From Paenibacillus helianthi (GTDB lineage Bacteria > Bacillota > Bacilli > Paenibacillales > Paenibacillaceae), in NCBI RefSeq assembly GCF_001909055.1, contig NZ_LVWI01000037.1:124001-188000 (forward strand): DNA of 64,000 nucleotides. Reading direction: 5' to 3'. The notes beneath the pieces are model-generated. The model searched no databases. It was not told the DNA's origin and saw nothing but the letters and a program-made list of their open reading frames with translations. The position numbers were made by a program, and so were the translations under genes. Below, in pieces: positions 26,206 through 35,047 of this stretch (its first letter is position 1; every line of letters begins with the position of its first letter).

Positions 26206-26258
26206 GAGTGAAGCAGAGTTTAGTTTAGATGAGATGAGTATAGTTGAGCAGAGTGCAG
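26206..26258 (+). promoter_or_regulatory. TRAP-binding site, 11 NAG triplets
   Basis: Eleven NAG triplets at exact 5-nt period: GAG, AAG, GAG, TAG, TAG, GAG, GAG, TAG, GAG, GAG, CAG at 26206, 26211 and so on to 26256. Nine are perfect (G/U)AG. More triplets flank the array (TAG 26201, TAG 26264, GAG 26269). This is the layout TRAP needs, one triplet per subunit, and mtrB is in the same window. Confidence 0.93.
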
Positions 26259-26442
26259 GATTTTAGTTGAGTACAGGCATACCGTTTGTTTGCAGATCTC
26301 TTTTTGGGGTACCTTTGGTGCTGAATTTGCACTATAGTTGTATTCATTAATGGGAGTAGTGCAACCATTCAGATGGTTTTATGCCGGTCCTTTGCGCTTT
26401 TTCATATACTTACTTACACAAACCTCTACTTCGGTAGAGGTT
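26252..26442 (+). promoter_or_regulatory. trp leader attenuator, proposed relay of alternative pairings
   Basis: Four pairings can be drawn. AGTGCA (26252-26257, inside TRAP triplets 10-11) can pair with TGCACT (26328-26333). TTGCACTA (26327-26334) pairs perfectly with TAGTGCAA (26357-26364). GGAGTAG (26353-26359) can pair with CTACTTC (26426-26432). That last pairing excludes the terminator stem. Bound TRAP would thus push the chain towards termination. Inference. Confidence 0.5.
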
Positions 26443-26446
26443 TTTC
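26421..26446 (+). terminator. trp leader intrinsic terminator
   Basis: AACCTCTAC (26421-26429), TTCG tetraloop, GTAGAGGTT (26434-26442), then T. A very stable C(UUCG)G hairpin 46 nt ahead of trpE. Confidence 0.92.
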
Positions 26447-26491
26447 TGTATTTCGGACAATATAAACCAACATCCCAAGGAGGTATCCCAA

Positions 26492-28045
26492 GTGACCCAT
26501 CCAAAAGTAGAAGAAGTGCTGTCTCTGTCGCGGGAATATAATTTGATTCCTGTAGTGAAAAGGCTGCTCGCCGATATGGAGACACCCATCCGGTTATTCT
26601 CGCGTTTTGCCGAGCAGGACCGGGCATTTTTGCTGGAAAGTGTAGAGGGCGGGATCCAGTGGGCGCGATATTCTTTTATCGGCAGTGAGCCCTTCCTGAT
26701 GATTTCCGGTAAAAAGGGCGTGATCCATGTTGAGGTTGGCGGAGAGAAGAGACAGGTGCTCGGCAAACCCGTTGAAGAACTGAAAGCACTGCTTCGCTCC
26801 TACCGCAGTCCCAAGCTGGAAGGGATGCCTCCTTTTACCGGCGGTGCTATTGGATTCTTCGGATATGACTTGCTGCAGTATTATGAAAAGCTGTCGTCCC
26901 ATGCAGTGGACGATTTGAACATGGATGATATCCGGTTCATGTTCTGCGACCGTATTATTGTGTTCGATCATGTGAAGCAGCAAATTCTGCTGGTGGGAAA
27001 CCTGCACATCAAGGATGGCGATACAGACTCCGATATCCGAGCCGGATATGAGGAGCTGAGCCGCCGCTTAGAGGATATGGCTGAAGAGCTGCAGAAGGAA
27101 GGTCCCAAAGAGAACGTTAACCGGCGCAGCATTCCCCAGGACATCGAACTTGGTGAGATTCATTCTAATCTTACCAAAGAACAATATATCAGCAATGTGG
27201 AACAGGCGAAGGAATACATCCGGGCCGGGGATATTTTTCAGGTAGTGCTGTCCCAGCGGCTGCATATTGAAACTGAAGTATCACCCCTGCATGTCTACCG
27301 GATGCTGCGTACGCTCAACCCTTCGCCTTATATGTATTATCTGAAAATGGATGAGGAAATTATCGTGGGCACTTCACCCGAGGCCTTGGTCAAAGTCGAT
27401 GGAAACCGTGTAGAGACCCGTCCGATTGCCGGAACCCGGCCCCGCGGGGAGAATGAAGAACAGGACCGGGCCCTGACCGCTGAACTGCTTGAGGATGAGA
27501 AGGAACGGGCGGAACACCTGATGCTGGTGGATCTCGGCCGTAATGACCTCGGGAGGGTTTCAAAATTTGGTACGGTGAAATGCGATTCCTTCATGGAAAT
27601 AGAGAAATACTCGCATGTGATGCATATGGTCTCCAATGTGTCAGGCACACTTGACGAGGGTAAGAATTTCTTCGATGCTTTCCTCTCCTGTCTGCCGGCA
27701 GGCACGGTTTCCGGTGCGCCGAAGCTGCGGGCGATGGAAATTATCGCAGAGCTGGAACAGGAAGCAAGAGGTGCATACGCCGGAGCTATAGGGTATCTTG
27801 GATTTTCCGGAAACATGGACTCCTGTATCACAATCCGTACCATTATTTTCCGTAAAGGACGTGCTTATGTTCAGGCTGGGGCGGGAATTGTCTGGGATTC
27901 TGTACCGGAGAAGGAATATGAAGAGACGGTCAACAAAGCTAAAGGGATGCTGAAGGCCATTCGGATGGCAGAGGCTATGTTCCCGTCAGAGATCAAAGAA
28001 AAGCAGGTTATCAACCAGGATTACATGTATGAATATACCCCTTAA
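26492..28045 (+). CDS. trpE: Anthranilate synthase component I
   Basis: Aminates chorismate to anthranilate together with a glutaminase subunit. The 517-aa product has the N-terminal Trp-sensing region (LLESVEGG), and the chorismate-binding domain with GDIFQVVLSQR, NPSPYMYYLK, RPIAGTRPRG, LVDLGRNDLGRV and LPAGTVSGAPKLRAMEI. GTG start at 26492, AAGGAGG 8 nt ahead. No trpG is in the operon, as in B. subtilis, where pabA/trpG in the folate operon serves both enzymes. Confidence 0.97.
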   Translation: MTHPKVEEVLSLSREYNLIPVVKRLLADMETPIRLFSRFAEQDRAFLLESVEGGIQWARYSFIGSEPFLMISGKKGVIHVEVGGEKRQVLGKPVEELKALLRSYRSPKLEGMPPFTGGAIGFFGYDLLQYYEKLSSHAVDDLNMDDIRFMFCDRIIVFDHVKQQILLVGNLHIKDGDTDSDIRAGYEELSRRLEDMAEELQKEGPKENVNRRSIPQDIELGEIHSNLTKEQYISNVEQAKEYIRAGDIFQVVLSQRLHIETEVSPLHVYRMLRTLNPSPYMYYLKMDEEIIVGTSPEALVKVDGNRVETRPIAGTRPRGENEEQDRALTAELLEDEKERAEHLMLVDLGRNDLGRVSKFGTVKCDSFMEIEKYSHVMHMVSNVSGTLDEGKNFFDAFLSCLPAGTVSGAPKLRAMEIIAELEQEARGAYAGAIGYLGFSGNMDSCITIRTIIFRKGRAYVQAGAGIVWDSVPEKEYEETVNKAKGMLKAIRMAEAMFPSEIKEKQVINQDYMYEYTP

Positions 28046-28098
28046 TCAGGGATGACCCAATATAGAATCTAAAGGATAATGATGAGGAGGAGATAACG

Positions 28099-29139
28099 AT
28101 GGATGCAAGCCAATTGATTCAAGCAGGAATAGCCGCTCTGATCGAGGGCCGGAATCTGAACCGCGTGCAGGCGCGCGAGATTATGGGTACAATTATGGAA
28201 GGATCGGCCTCACCGGTACAGATAGGCTCTCTGCTGACCGCGCTGCGGATCAAGGGGGAAACAGTTGAAGAGATCACCGGCTTCGCGGAAGCGATGCGGG
28301 GATTCAGCACACATGTGCTTACAGAACGCTCACAGCTTCTGGATACGTGCGGAACCGGGGGCTCCGGCATTCATAAGTTCAATATATCCACGGCCTCGGC
28401 GATAATATCTTCCGCAGCTTCCGTCCGAGTAGCCAAGCACGGAAACCGTTCCGCATCGGGCAGAGCGGGCAGCGCCGATGTGCTTGAGGCGCTTGGAGTC
28501 AATATTCATCTAAATGCAGATCAGGCCGTTCAGTGTTTGGAAAGTATAGGTATTTGTTTCCTGTTTGCCCAAATCTATCATCCATCGATGAAGCATGCCG
28601 CAGCCCCCCGAAAAGAACTCGGGTTCCGCACGGTGTTCAATATGTTGGGGCCGCTCACCAATCCGGCAGGGGCTGACCGTCAGCTGATGGGTATCTACGA
28701 CCGGGACAAAACAGAAATTGTAGCTAATGTCCTGAAAGAGCTGGGGTCCAAACGAGCGATGATAGTGAGCAGTCTGGATGGTCTGGATGAGATCAGTATT
28801 TCAGCACCCACCCAGGTGTCCGAACTGAAGAATGGTGTGGTAACCACTTATGAGATTAATCCACAGGAACTGGGATTAAGCACGCATCCGCTGGAGGATG
28901 TGCTTGGCGGTGACGCGGCGGAGAATGCGGCTATAATCACCGGAGTGCTGCAAGGCGGACTGAATCCATACCGTGATATTGTTCTTGCCAATGCAGGTGC
29001 CTGTATTTATGTAGCTGGACTTGCAGATACGTTAAAAGAAGGTGTAGATAAGGCTAGAACTGTAGTGGATTCCGGTGCTGCGCTGCTGAAGCTGGAGCAG
29101 CTTAAAGCCATGACGAAGGAGCTTGATTATGTATCTTGA
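28099..29139 (+). CDS. trpD: Anthranilate phosphoribosyltransferase
   Basis: Transfers phosphoribosyl from PRPP to anthranilate. 346 aa with the PRPP loop LDTCGTGGSGIHKFNIST, KHGNRSASGRAGSADVLEALG and RKELGFRTVFNMLGPLTNPA. ATG at 28099 after GAGGAGGAG. Overlaps trpC by 11 nt. Confidence 0.97.
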   Translation: MDASQLIQAGIAALIEGRNLNRVQAREIMGTIMEGSASPVQIGSLLTALRIKGETVEEITGFAEAMRGFSTHVLTERSQLLDTCGTGGSGIHKFNISTASAIISSAASVRVAKHGNRSASGRAGSADVLEALGVNIHLNADQAVQCLESIGICFLFAQIYHPSMKHAAAPRKELGFRTVFNMLGPLTNPAGADRQLMGIYDRDKTEIVANVLKELGSKRAMIVSSLDGLDEISISAPTQVSELKNGVVTTYEINPQELGLSTHPLEDVLGGDAAENAAIITGVLQGGLNPYRDIVLANAGACIYVAGLADTLKEGVDKARTVVDSGAALLKLEQLKAMTKELDYVS

Positions 29140-29959
29140 ACGGATTGTCGCCACCAAAGTCAAGGAAGTAGAAGCCTTAAGTAAGACGTTCTCTATAGAA
29201 GAGGCCAAGCGGCAGATTGCAGTACTGCCACCAACGAGAGGGTTCCGCAACGCGCTTACGAAATCGCGGAACCGATCTATGGGGCTGATTGCCGAGGTGA
29301 AGAAGGCTTCGCCTTCCAAAGGACTGATCCGGGCGGATTTCGATCCGGTATCCATAGCTCAGGGCTATGCAGCAGGAGGAGCGGATTGTTTATCAGTCCT
29401 TACGGATAAAGACTATTTTCAGGGCAGCAGCGCATATCTTCAGCAGGCAAGGGAAGCCGTAAATCTTCCACTGCTGCGCAAGGATTTCATCATTGACGAA
29501 CGTCAGATCTACGAAGCGCGTCTCCTGGGGGCGGATGCCATATTGCTGATAGCAGCGATTCTGACACCAGAACAACTAATTTCCTTCACCGACATAGCGG
29601 CGGAGTTGGGACTTGATATACTGATTGAGGTTCATGACCGGAGCGAATTGGAAATGGTTCTGGCGACCGGAAAGGTAGAACATCCGGGGGTTCTGCTAGG
29701 CATCAACAACCGGAATTTGCGAACATTCGAAACCGCATTAGCCACAACAGCGGAACTTGCTGCGCTTCTTCCCGCCACAGTTCCTGTGATCAGCGAGAGT
29801 GGAATAGCCGGACCTGCTGATATCGATTATCTGAAGATTACAGGAGCGATCGGTGTTCTGGTAGGAGAGTATCTGATGCGCCAGCCGGATGTGGAACAAG
29901 CAGTGAACGAACTGCTGGGTTCGCTGCCGGAAGGAAAGGACCGTGCCGCACATGGCTGA
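29129..29959 (+). CDS. trpC: Indole-3-glycerol phosphate synthase
   Basis: TIM-barrel enzyme closing the indole ring. 276 aa; key pieces are GLIAEVKKASPSKGLIR (catalytic Lys), LLRKDFIIDERQIYEARLLG, LIEVHDRSELE, GINNRNLRTFE and VISESGIAGPADI. The ATG at 29129 has AAGGAG 7 nt ahead and lies inside trpD. Separate from trpF, as in Bacillus. Confidence 0.96.
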   Translation: MYLERIVATKVKEVEALSKTFSIEEAKRQIAVLPPTRGFRNALTKSRNRSMGLIAEVKKASPSKGLIRADFDPVSIAQGYAAGGADCLSVLTDKDYFQGSSAYLQQAREAVNLPLLRKDFIIDERQIYEARLLGADAILLIAAILTPEQLISFTDIAAELGLDILIEVHDRSELEMVLATGKVEHPGVLLGINNRNLRTFETALATTAELAALLPATVPVISESGIAGPADIDYLKITGAIGVLVGEYLMRQPDVEQAVNELLGSLPEGKDRAAHG

Positions 29960-30632
29960 GGCGGTGGTAAAAATCTGTGGACTTCAGGACGTTGAAGTGC
30001 TAAAATCTATGAAGCGATTACCTCTGGATTATGTGGGATTTGTGTTTGCTGAGAGCCGCCGCAAGGTCAGTCCTGAGCATGCATCAGAGCTCATAGCTGA
30101 ACTTGCTGGATGGGAGAACGGGAAGCCCCCCCTTGCGGCTGGAGTGTTTGTGAATCCTTCACTTGATGAGCTAGCCTCAATACTTTCTACGGTGCCACTG
30201 GATGTTGTTCAGCTGCATGGCCAGGAGAGTGCAGACTATTGCCGGGCCGTCAAAGCAGCTTTTCCGCAGGTGCAGGTATGGAAGGCTCTTTCTGTAGCCG
30301 ATAGAGAAGCTAACTCTGCCGGGAACGGCCCTCATACTTTGCAGCAATATGCCGGTGCGATAGATGCCCTGCTGCTGGATACATATGACCCGGCCGGCAG
30401 CGGCGGCTTGGGGCGAACGTTTGAGTGGGAGAGGATTCCAGCGTATCAACAGAAAGCTTCTGAATATGGTCTGCCCTTATTTGTAGCCGGCGGACTGCAT
30501 CCGGATAATGTGCGTGAACTGTTGAATGGCTATGCTCCATATGGTGTGGATGTTTCAAGCGGAGTAGAGAGCGATGGAATGAAGGACATCGTTAAAATAA
30601 CAGCTTTTGTGGAAAGGGTGAAGCAATCATGA
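29952..30632 (+). CDS. trpF: Phosphoribosylanthranilate isomerase
   Basis: TIM-barrel isomerase, 226 aa. [13 protein letters not shown] holds the catalytic Cys, and [47 protein letters not shown] (catalytic Asp) and [11 protein letters not shown] are family blocks. The ATG at 29952 overlaps trpC by 8 nt; a GTG at 29943 is a possible alternative. The middle (around residue 120) is slightly longer than usual. ATGA overlap with trpB. Confidence 0.94.
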   Translation: MAEAVVKICGLQDVEVLKSMKRLPLDYVGFVFAESRRKVSPEHASELIAELAGWENGKPPLAAGVFVNPSLDELASILSTVPLDVVQLHGQESADYCRAVKAAFPQVQVWKALSVADREANSAGNGPHTLQQYAGAIDALLLDTYDPAGSGGLGRTFEWERIPAYQQKASEYGLPLFVAGGLHPDNVRELLNGYAPYGVDVSSGVESDGMKDIVKITAFVERVKQS

Positions 30633-31825
30633 TACAAGTACCGGACAAGAATGGACGTTTTGGTTCTTTTGGAGGCCGCTTCGTTCCTGAAACGTTGATG
30701 AATGCACTGATCGAGCTGGAGGAGGCCTATAATAAGTTTTCCGCAGATCCGGCTTTTCAGAAGGAAGTAGATTATCTGCTCAAGCAATACTCTGGACGTG
30801 AGACCCCTCTGTATTATGCTGAGCGCCTCAGTAAGCATCTGGGAGAGGCTAAAATATATTTAAAACGTGAAGACCTTAACCATACCGGAGCACACAAAAT
30901 CAACAATGCAATTGGCCAGGGCATCCTTGCCAAATTGATGGGTAAAACCAAAGTGATCGCCGAGACCGGAGCAGGCCAGCATGGGGTTGCCACGGCCACA
31001 GTAGCGGCTCTGCTAGGGATGGAATGCAAGGTGTTCATGGGTGAAGAGGACACTCGCCGTCAGGCTTTGAACGTGTTCCGCATGAAGCTGCTAGGGGCAG
31101 AAGTCATTCCTGTGACCTCCGGTTCACGGACACTCAAGGACGCAGGGAATGAAGCGCTTCGCTACTGGGTGAGCAACGTTGAGGACACCTTCTACGTGCT
31201 GGGTTCTGCTGTAGGCCCTCATCCATACCCGATGATGGTCCGCAATTTCCAGCGGATTATCGGCGATGAGACGCGGCGGCAGATTCTGGAGGCCGAAGGA
31301 AGGCTACCGGATCTTCTGGTAGCGGCAGTAGGAGGAGGCAGCAACGCGATCGGTATGTTCTACCCGTTCATGGAGGATGAGCAGGTGGGGATGATCGGGG
31401 TGGAAGCTGCCGGCAAAGGCGTTGATACTCCGTTCCATGCGGCTACCATGAGTAAAGGTACCCAAGGGGTGTTCCAGGGTTCACTTAGTTATTTGCTTCA
31501 GGATGAACATGGACAGGTACAGGAGGCACATTCGATCTCGGCCGGACTGGACTATCCGGGAGTAGGCCCTGAGCATTCCTATCTTAAGGATGTTCATCGG
31601 GCGCAATATGTGCCGGTTACGGATGATGAAGCCCTGGAAGCCCTCAAGCTGCTTTGCGTAACAGAAGGTATTATTCCGGCTCTTGAATCTGCCCATGCTA
31701 TCGCGCATGTAACGAAGCTCGGACCGACTCTGACCAAGGACGATATCGTGGTGATCTGTTTGTCGGGACGCGGCGATAAAGACGTTGAGTCGATCATGGC
31801 CTACACAGAAGGAGCGGGTAAGTGA
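30629..31825 (+). CDS. trpB: Tryptophan synthase beta chain
   Basis: PLP enzyme joining indole and serine. 398 aa with [13 protein letters not shown], the PLP Lys in [31 protein letters not shown], the phosphate loop GGGSNAIG and [10 protein letters not shown]. Starts within the trpF stop (ATGA) and its TGA overlaps the trpA ATG. TrpB1 type (operonic, pairs with TrpA). Confidence 0.98.
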   Translation: MIQVPDKNGRFGSFGGRFVPETLMNALIELEEAYNKFSADPAFQKEVDYLLKQYSGRETPLYYAERLSKHLGEAKIYLKREDLNHTGAHKINNAIGQGILAKLMGKTKVIAETGAGQHGVATATVAALLGMECKVFMGEEDTRRQALNVFRMKLLGAEVIPVTSGSRTLKDAGNEALRYWVSNVEDTFYVLGSAVGPHPYPMMVRNFQRIIGDETRRQILEAEGRLPDLLVAAVGGGSNAIGMFYPFMEDEQVGMIGVEAAGKGVDTPFHAATMSKGTQGVFQGSLSYLLQDEHGQVQEAHSISAGLDYPGVGPEHSYLKDVHRAQYVPVTDDEALEALKLLCVTEGIIPALESAHAIAHVTKLGPTLTKDDIVVICLSGRGDKDVESIMAYTEGAGK

Positions 31826-32646
31826 TGACAACCGAAACAACGAACCGGATGGATTTGACCTTCCGTAAGCTCAAAGAGGAGGGCCGGACGGCACTAATTC
31901 CTTTCTTGACTGTAGGCGATCCGGATCTGGAGACGACGCTTGCGATCATCGCTGAGCTGGAAGCGGCAGGCGCAGATATCCTGGAGCTGGGTGTGCCTTA
32001 TTCTGATCCGCTGGCGGACGGTCCGGTGATCCAGCGGGCCTCTTCCAGAGCGCTGCGCGGCAATATACATCTTCGCACCTGCATGGAAACCGCGTTAAAA
32101 GCACGCCAGGCTGGAAGCAAGCTGCCATTTATCCTTTTTACTTATTACAATCCGGTCATGCAAATGGGACTGGACAACTTTTTCTCTCTGCTTGATGCCC
32201 ATGAGATCAGTGGTCTGATTATTCCTGATCTCCCGGTTGAAGAGTCAGCGGACATGCGTGAGCGGAGCCGGACTGCCGGAGTAAATCTGATTCCGCTTGT
32301 AGCACCTACCTCCAGCGAACGGATTGCCCGGATTGTCTCCGGGGCCAGTGGTTTCGTCTACTGCGTTTCCTCGCTTGGAGTCACAGGAGAACGTTCTTCT
32401 TTTCATACCGGAGTGGATGAGTTCATAGCATCTGTCCGTCAAGCTACTGATCTTCCTGTGGCGGTAGGTTTTGGTATATCGACCGCCGAGCAGGTGGCGC
32501 GGTTTGCCCGCATCTGCGATGGAGTAGTAGTAGGCAGTGCTATTGTCCGCAAGGTCGAGGATGTCATACCGCTTCTGGATAATCCGGCTACCCGAAGTGA
32601 AGGCCTGTTGCAAATTCGTGAATTTGTGGCACAATTGAAACCATAA
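31825..32646 (+). CDS. trpA: Tryptophan synthase alpha chain
   Basis: Cleaves indole-3-glycerol phosphate and channels indole to TrpB. 273 aa with FLTVGDPDLETT, ILELGVPYSDPLADGPVIQ (catalytic Glu and Asp), FTYYNPVMQMG, GLIIPDLPVEES and VYCVSSLGVTGER. ATG at 31825 with GGAGCGGG 6 nt ahead. Confidence 0.97.
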   Translation: MTTETTNRMDLTFRKLKEEGRTALIPFLTVGDPDLETTLAIIAELEAAGADILELGVPYSDPLADGPVIQRASSRALRGNIHLRTCMETALKARQAGSKLPFILFTYYNPVMQMGLDNFFSLLDAHEISGLIIPDLPVEESADMRERSRTAGVNLIPLVAPTSSERIARIVSGASGFVYCVSSLGVTGERSSFHTGVDEFIASVRQATDLPVAVGFGISTAEQVARFARICDGVVVGSAIVRKVEDVIPLLDNPATRSEGLLQIREFVAQLKP

Positions 32647-32701
32647 CGTCTGCTGGCAGACCTGTACCCGTTGTAATATTTATGGAGAGCGAGGACCTTT
32701 C

Positions 32702-33799
32702 ATGAACCCGAAACCGAATATCGTTAACCTTCCTGTGTACAAACCGGGAAAGCCTATTGAGGAAGTAAAGAAAGAGCTTGGTTTAAACGATGTCATTAAG
32801 CTGGCTTCGAACGAGAACCCGTATGGTTCCTCACCAAGTGCAAGAGCAGCGATCATGGCAGAGCTTGATCATCTGAATCTCTATCCTGACGGCTCGGCGG
32901 CCGAATTGACCGCTGCACTGGCTGATCATCTTGGTGTTCAGAGCAATAATATCATCTTTGGCTGCGGCTCCGATGAGATTATCGCCTTGATTGCCCGTGC
33001 GTTTTTCCTGCCGGGAGACGAGACGATTATGGCAGATCAGACCTTTTCCGTATATAAAAGCAATGCTGATATTGAAGGCGCCATCTCCATTGAAGTGCCT
33101 CTGGTAAATGGTACACATGATTTGGACGCCATGCTGGCCCGCATTACAGAGCGCACCAAAATTATCTGGATCTGCAATCCCAATAATCCAACTGGAACGA
33201 TTGTACCCGAGGAAGCGCTTGTCACTTTCCTGAATGCTGTACCGGCAGGGGTGATGGTTGTTCTGGATGAGGCATATTTTGAATATGTGACCGATCTTTC
33301 GTATTCCAATGGAATCAAGCTGCTTGAATCCTATCCGAACCTGGTTGTACTCCGGACATTCTCCAAGATTTATGGCCTGGCTGCACTGCGTATCGGCTAT
33401 GGGGTGGCGAGTCCGACGATTATTTCGTTGATTAACAAGGTTCGGGAGCCGTTTAATACTACACGTCTGGCTCAGGTCGGAGCATTGGCTGCACTGGCTG
33501 ATCAGGAGTATGTACAGGAGTGCCGCCGTCTTAACAGTGCAGGTATCGTACAGCTTCAAGCTGAATTCAAGCGGCTGGACCTTGCATTCTTCCCGGCACA
33601 TGGGAATTTCATTATGGTGGATGTACGGAAACCGGCTGATGGTGTTTTTGATGCATTGCTGCGGCAGGGAATCATTGTCAGAGCAGGACAAAAGCTGTAC
33701 CCTACCTATATTCGTGTCACCGTCGGTTCGGCGGAACAGAATAAGGCGTTCATTACTGCGCTGGAACAGGCGCTCCAGGAACAGGGAGTACAGGTCTAA
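32702..33799 (+). CDS. hisC: Histidinol-phosphate aminotransferase
   Basis: Class II fold-type I PLP transaminase used for histidine and, in Bacillus, for Tyr and Phe as well, which explains its place here. 365 aa with KLASNENPYGSSP, GCGSDEIIALIARAF, CNPNNPTGT, DEAYFEY and the PLP Lys in RTFSKIYGLAALRIGYG. GGAGAGCGAGG lies ahead of the ATG at 32702. Confidence 0.96.
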   Translation: MNPKPNIVNLPVYKPGKPIEEVKKELGLNDVIKLASNENPYGSSPSARAAIMAELDHLNLYPDGSAAELTAALADHLGVQSNNIIFGCGSDEIIALIARAFFLPGDETIMADQTFSVYKSNADIEGAISIEVPLVNGTHDLDAMLARITERTKIIWICNPNNPTGTIVPEEALVTFLNAVPAGVMVVLDEAYFEYVTDLSYSNGIKLLESYPNLVVLRTFSKIYGLAALRIGYGVASPTIISLINKVREPFNTTRLAQVGALAALADQEYVQECRRLNSAGIVQLQAEFKRLDLAFFPAHGNFIMVDVRKPADGVFDALLRQGIIVRAGQKLYPTYIRVTVGSAEQNKAFITALEQALQEQGVQV

Positions 33800-33847
33800 G
33801 GACCAACTGACAAGACGAATCTACAGAAGGCGGGTAGTTCAAAGAAC

Positions 33848-34942
33848 ATGACGACAAAAATAGCAATTTTCGGTGTCGGTCTGATCGGAGGCTCACTGGC
33901 CCTTTGCTTCAAAGGCAAGGAGGGTCTGACCGTTACGGGCCATGCCCACCGTCCTGAATCGGCAAAAAAGTACGTCAGCAGAGGCGTGGTCGATCAAGCC
34001 ACACTTTCTCTTGAGGAAGCGGCGCTGGACGCTGATTTCATTTTTTTGTGCGTGCCTGTAGGCATGCTGGAAGATTACTTGCAACGGCTTAGTAAGCTTC
34101 CTTTGAAGCCAGGTTGTATCATTACAGATGTTGGCAGCACCAAGGCCACGATTGCCGCCTGTGCGGTTTCACTGGACCTTCCCGGGGTGCATTTTATTGG
34201 CGGGCATCCAATGGCCGGGTCGGAACGCTCCGGTGTGGAGGCTGCATCTTCACTGTTGTTCGAGAATGCCTATTATGTCCTGACACCACCGCCGGGAGTG
34301 CCGGAGGAAGCGTATCAGGCCCTTGAAGCTTTGCTACTACATACCAAAGCGCAGATTGTCCGGCTTAATCCCGAGCGCCATGACGAGATTGTCGGGGCCA
34401 TCAGCCATTTGCCGCATATTATTGCAGTTGCGCTGGTGAATCAGATCCGCGCATATGACGATACTGATTCCCTGTACAGCACTTTGGCGGCAGGGGGCTT
34501 CCGTGATATTACAAGAATTGCGTCCAGTGATCCAATCATCTGGCGTGATATTCTGCTGAACAACCGCTCAGTAATGCTTCGGCTGCTGAGGGATTGGAAT
34601 GATGAGGTTTCGTCATTCGTTCAATTGCTGGAGAATGCGGATGGGGAAGGCATTGAAGAAGCATTCCTTGAAGCAGGTGGTTTCCGCAGCCAACTGCCGG
34701 AACGGCGCAAAGGAATGATTACTCCGTTGTTCGATCTGCATATCGATGTTCCCGATCATCCCGGGATTATCGGACGGATCGCTACGGAACTGGGTGATCA
34801 GGGCATCAACCTTAGTAATGTTCAGATTATCGAGAGCCGGGAGGATGTTCCGGGCATTATGCGCCTGTCCTTCCGCCAGGAGAATGATATGGAGCGGGCG
34901 AAGATTCTGCTGCAGCACCACGATTATACCGTGTACGTATAA
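33848..34942 (+). CDS. tyrA: Prephenate dehydrogenase with ACT domain
   Basis: Oxidises prephenate to 4-hydroxyphenylpyruvate. 364 aa: NAD loop FGVGLIGGSLAL, the GGHPMAGSERSGVEAA active-site block with the conserved His, SHLPHIIAVAL, and a C-terminal ACT domain (about 290-364, DLHIDVPDHPGIIGRIATEL) that usually senses Tyr. Last gene of the supraoperon; B. subtilis would next have aroA (EPSP synthase, old aroE), which is absent here. Confidence 0.96.
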   Translation: MTTKIAIFGVGLIGGSLALCFKGKEGLTVTGHAHRPESAKKYVSRGVVDQATLSLEEAALDADFIFLCVPVGMLEDYLQRLSKLPLKPGCIITDVGSTKATIAACAVSLDLPGVHFIGGHPMAGSERSGVEAASSLLFENAYYVLTPPPGVPEEAYQALEALLLHTKAQIVRLNPERHDEIVGAISHLPHIIAVALVNQIRAYDDTDSLYSTLAAGGFRDITRIASSDPIIWRDILLNNRSVMLRLLRDWNDEVSSFVQLLENADGEGIEEAFLEAGGFRSQLPERRKGMITPLFDLHIDVPDHPGIIGRIATELGDQGINLSNVQIIESREDVPGIMRLSFRQENDMERAKILLQHHDYTVYV

Positions 34943-34961
34943 GGCCAGTAAGGCTGGATAA

Positions 34962-35036
34962 TATCCCCTTCAAGCAGTCACTCCTTCAAACCCATATGTC
35001 AGTATGTGGAAGAGTGAGCTTGAAGGGGATTTTTGT
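34962..35036 (+). terminator. Long terminator after tyrA
   Basis: An exceptionally long hairpin: ATCCCCTTCAAGC/GCTTGAAGGGGAT outer arms (from 34963 and to 35030), then TCACTC/GAGTGA and CCCATA/TATGTGG inner arms, ending in TTTTTGTT. It ends the supraoperon and faces a convergent gene, so it may act both ways. Confidence 0.9.
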
Positions 35037-35047
35037 TGCGGAAGGGT

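Noticed and set aside
26136..26491. T-box riboswitch ahead of trpE
   Set aside because: No T-box AGGGUGGNACCGCG-type sequence; the NAG triplet array and mtrB explain the leader better.
32831..33691. A 286-codon minus-strand frame inside hisC
   Set aside because: Fully inside an intact conserved enzyme gene; no ribosome site or domain.
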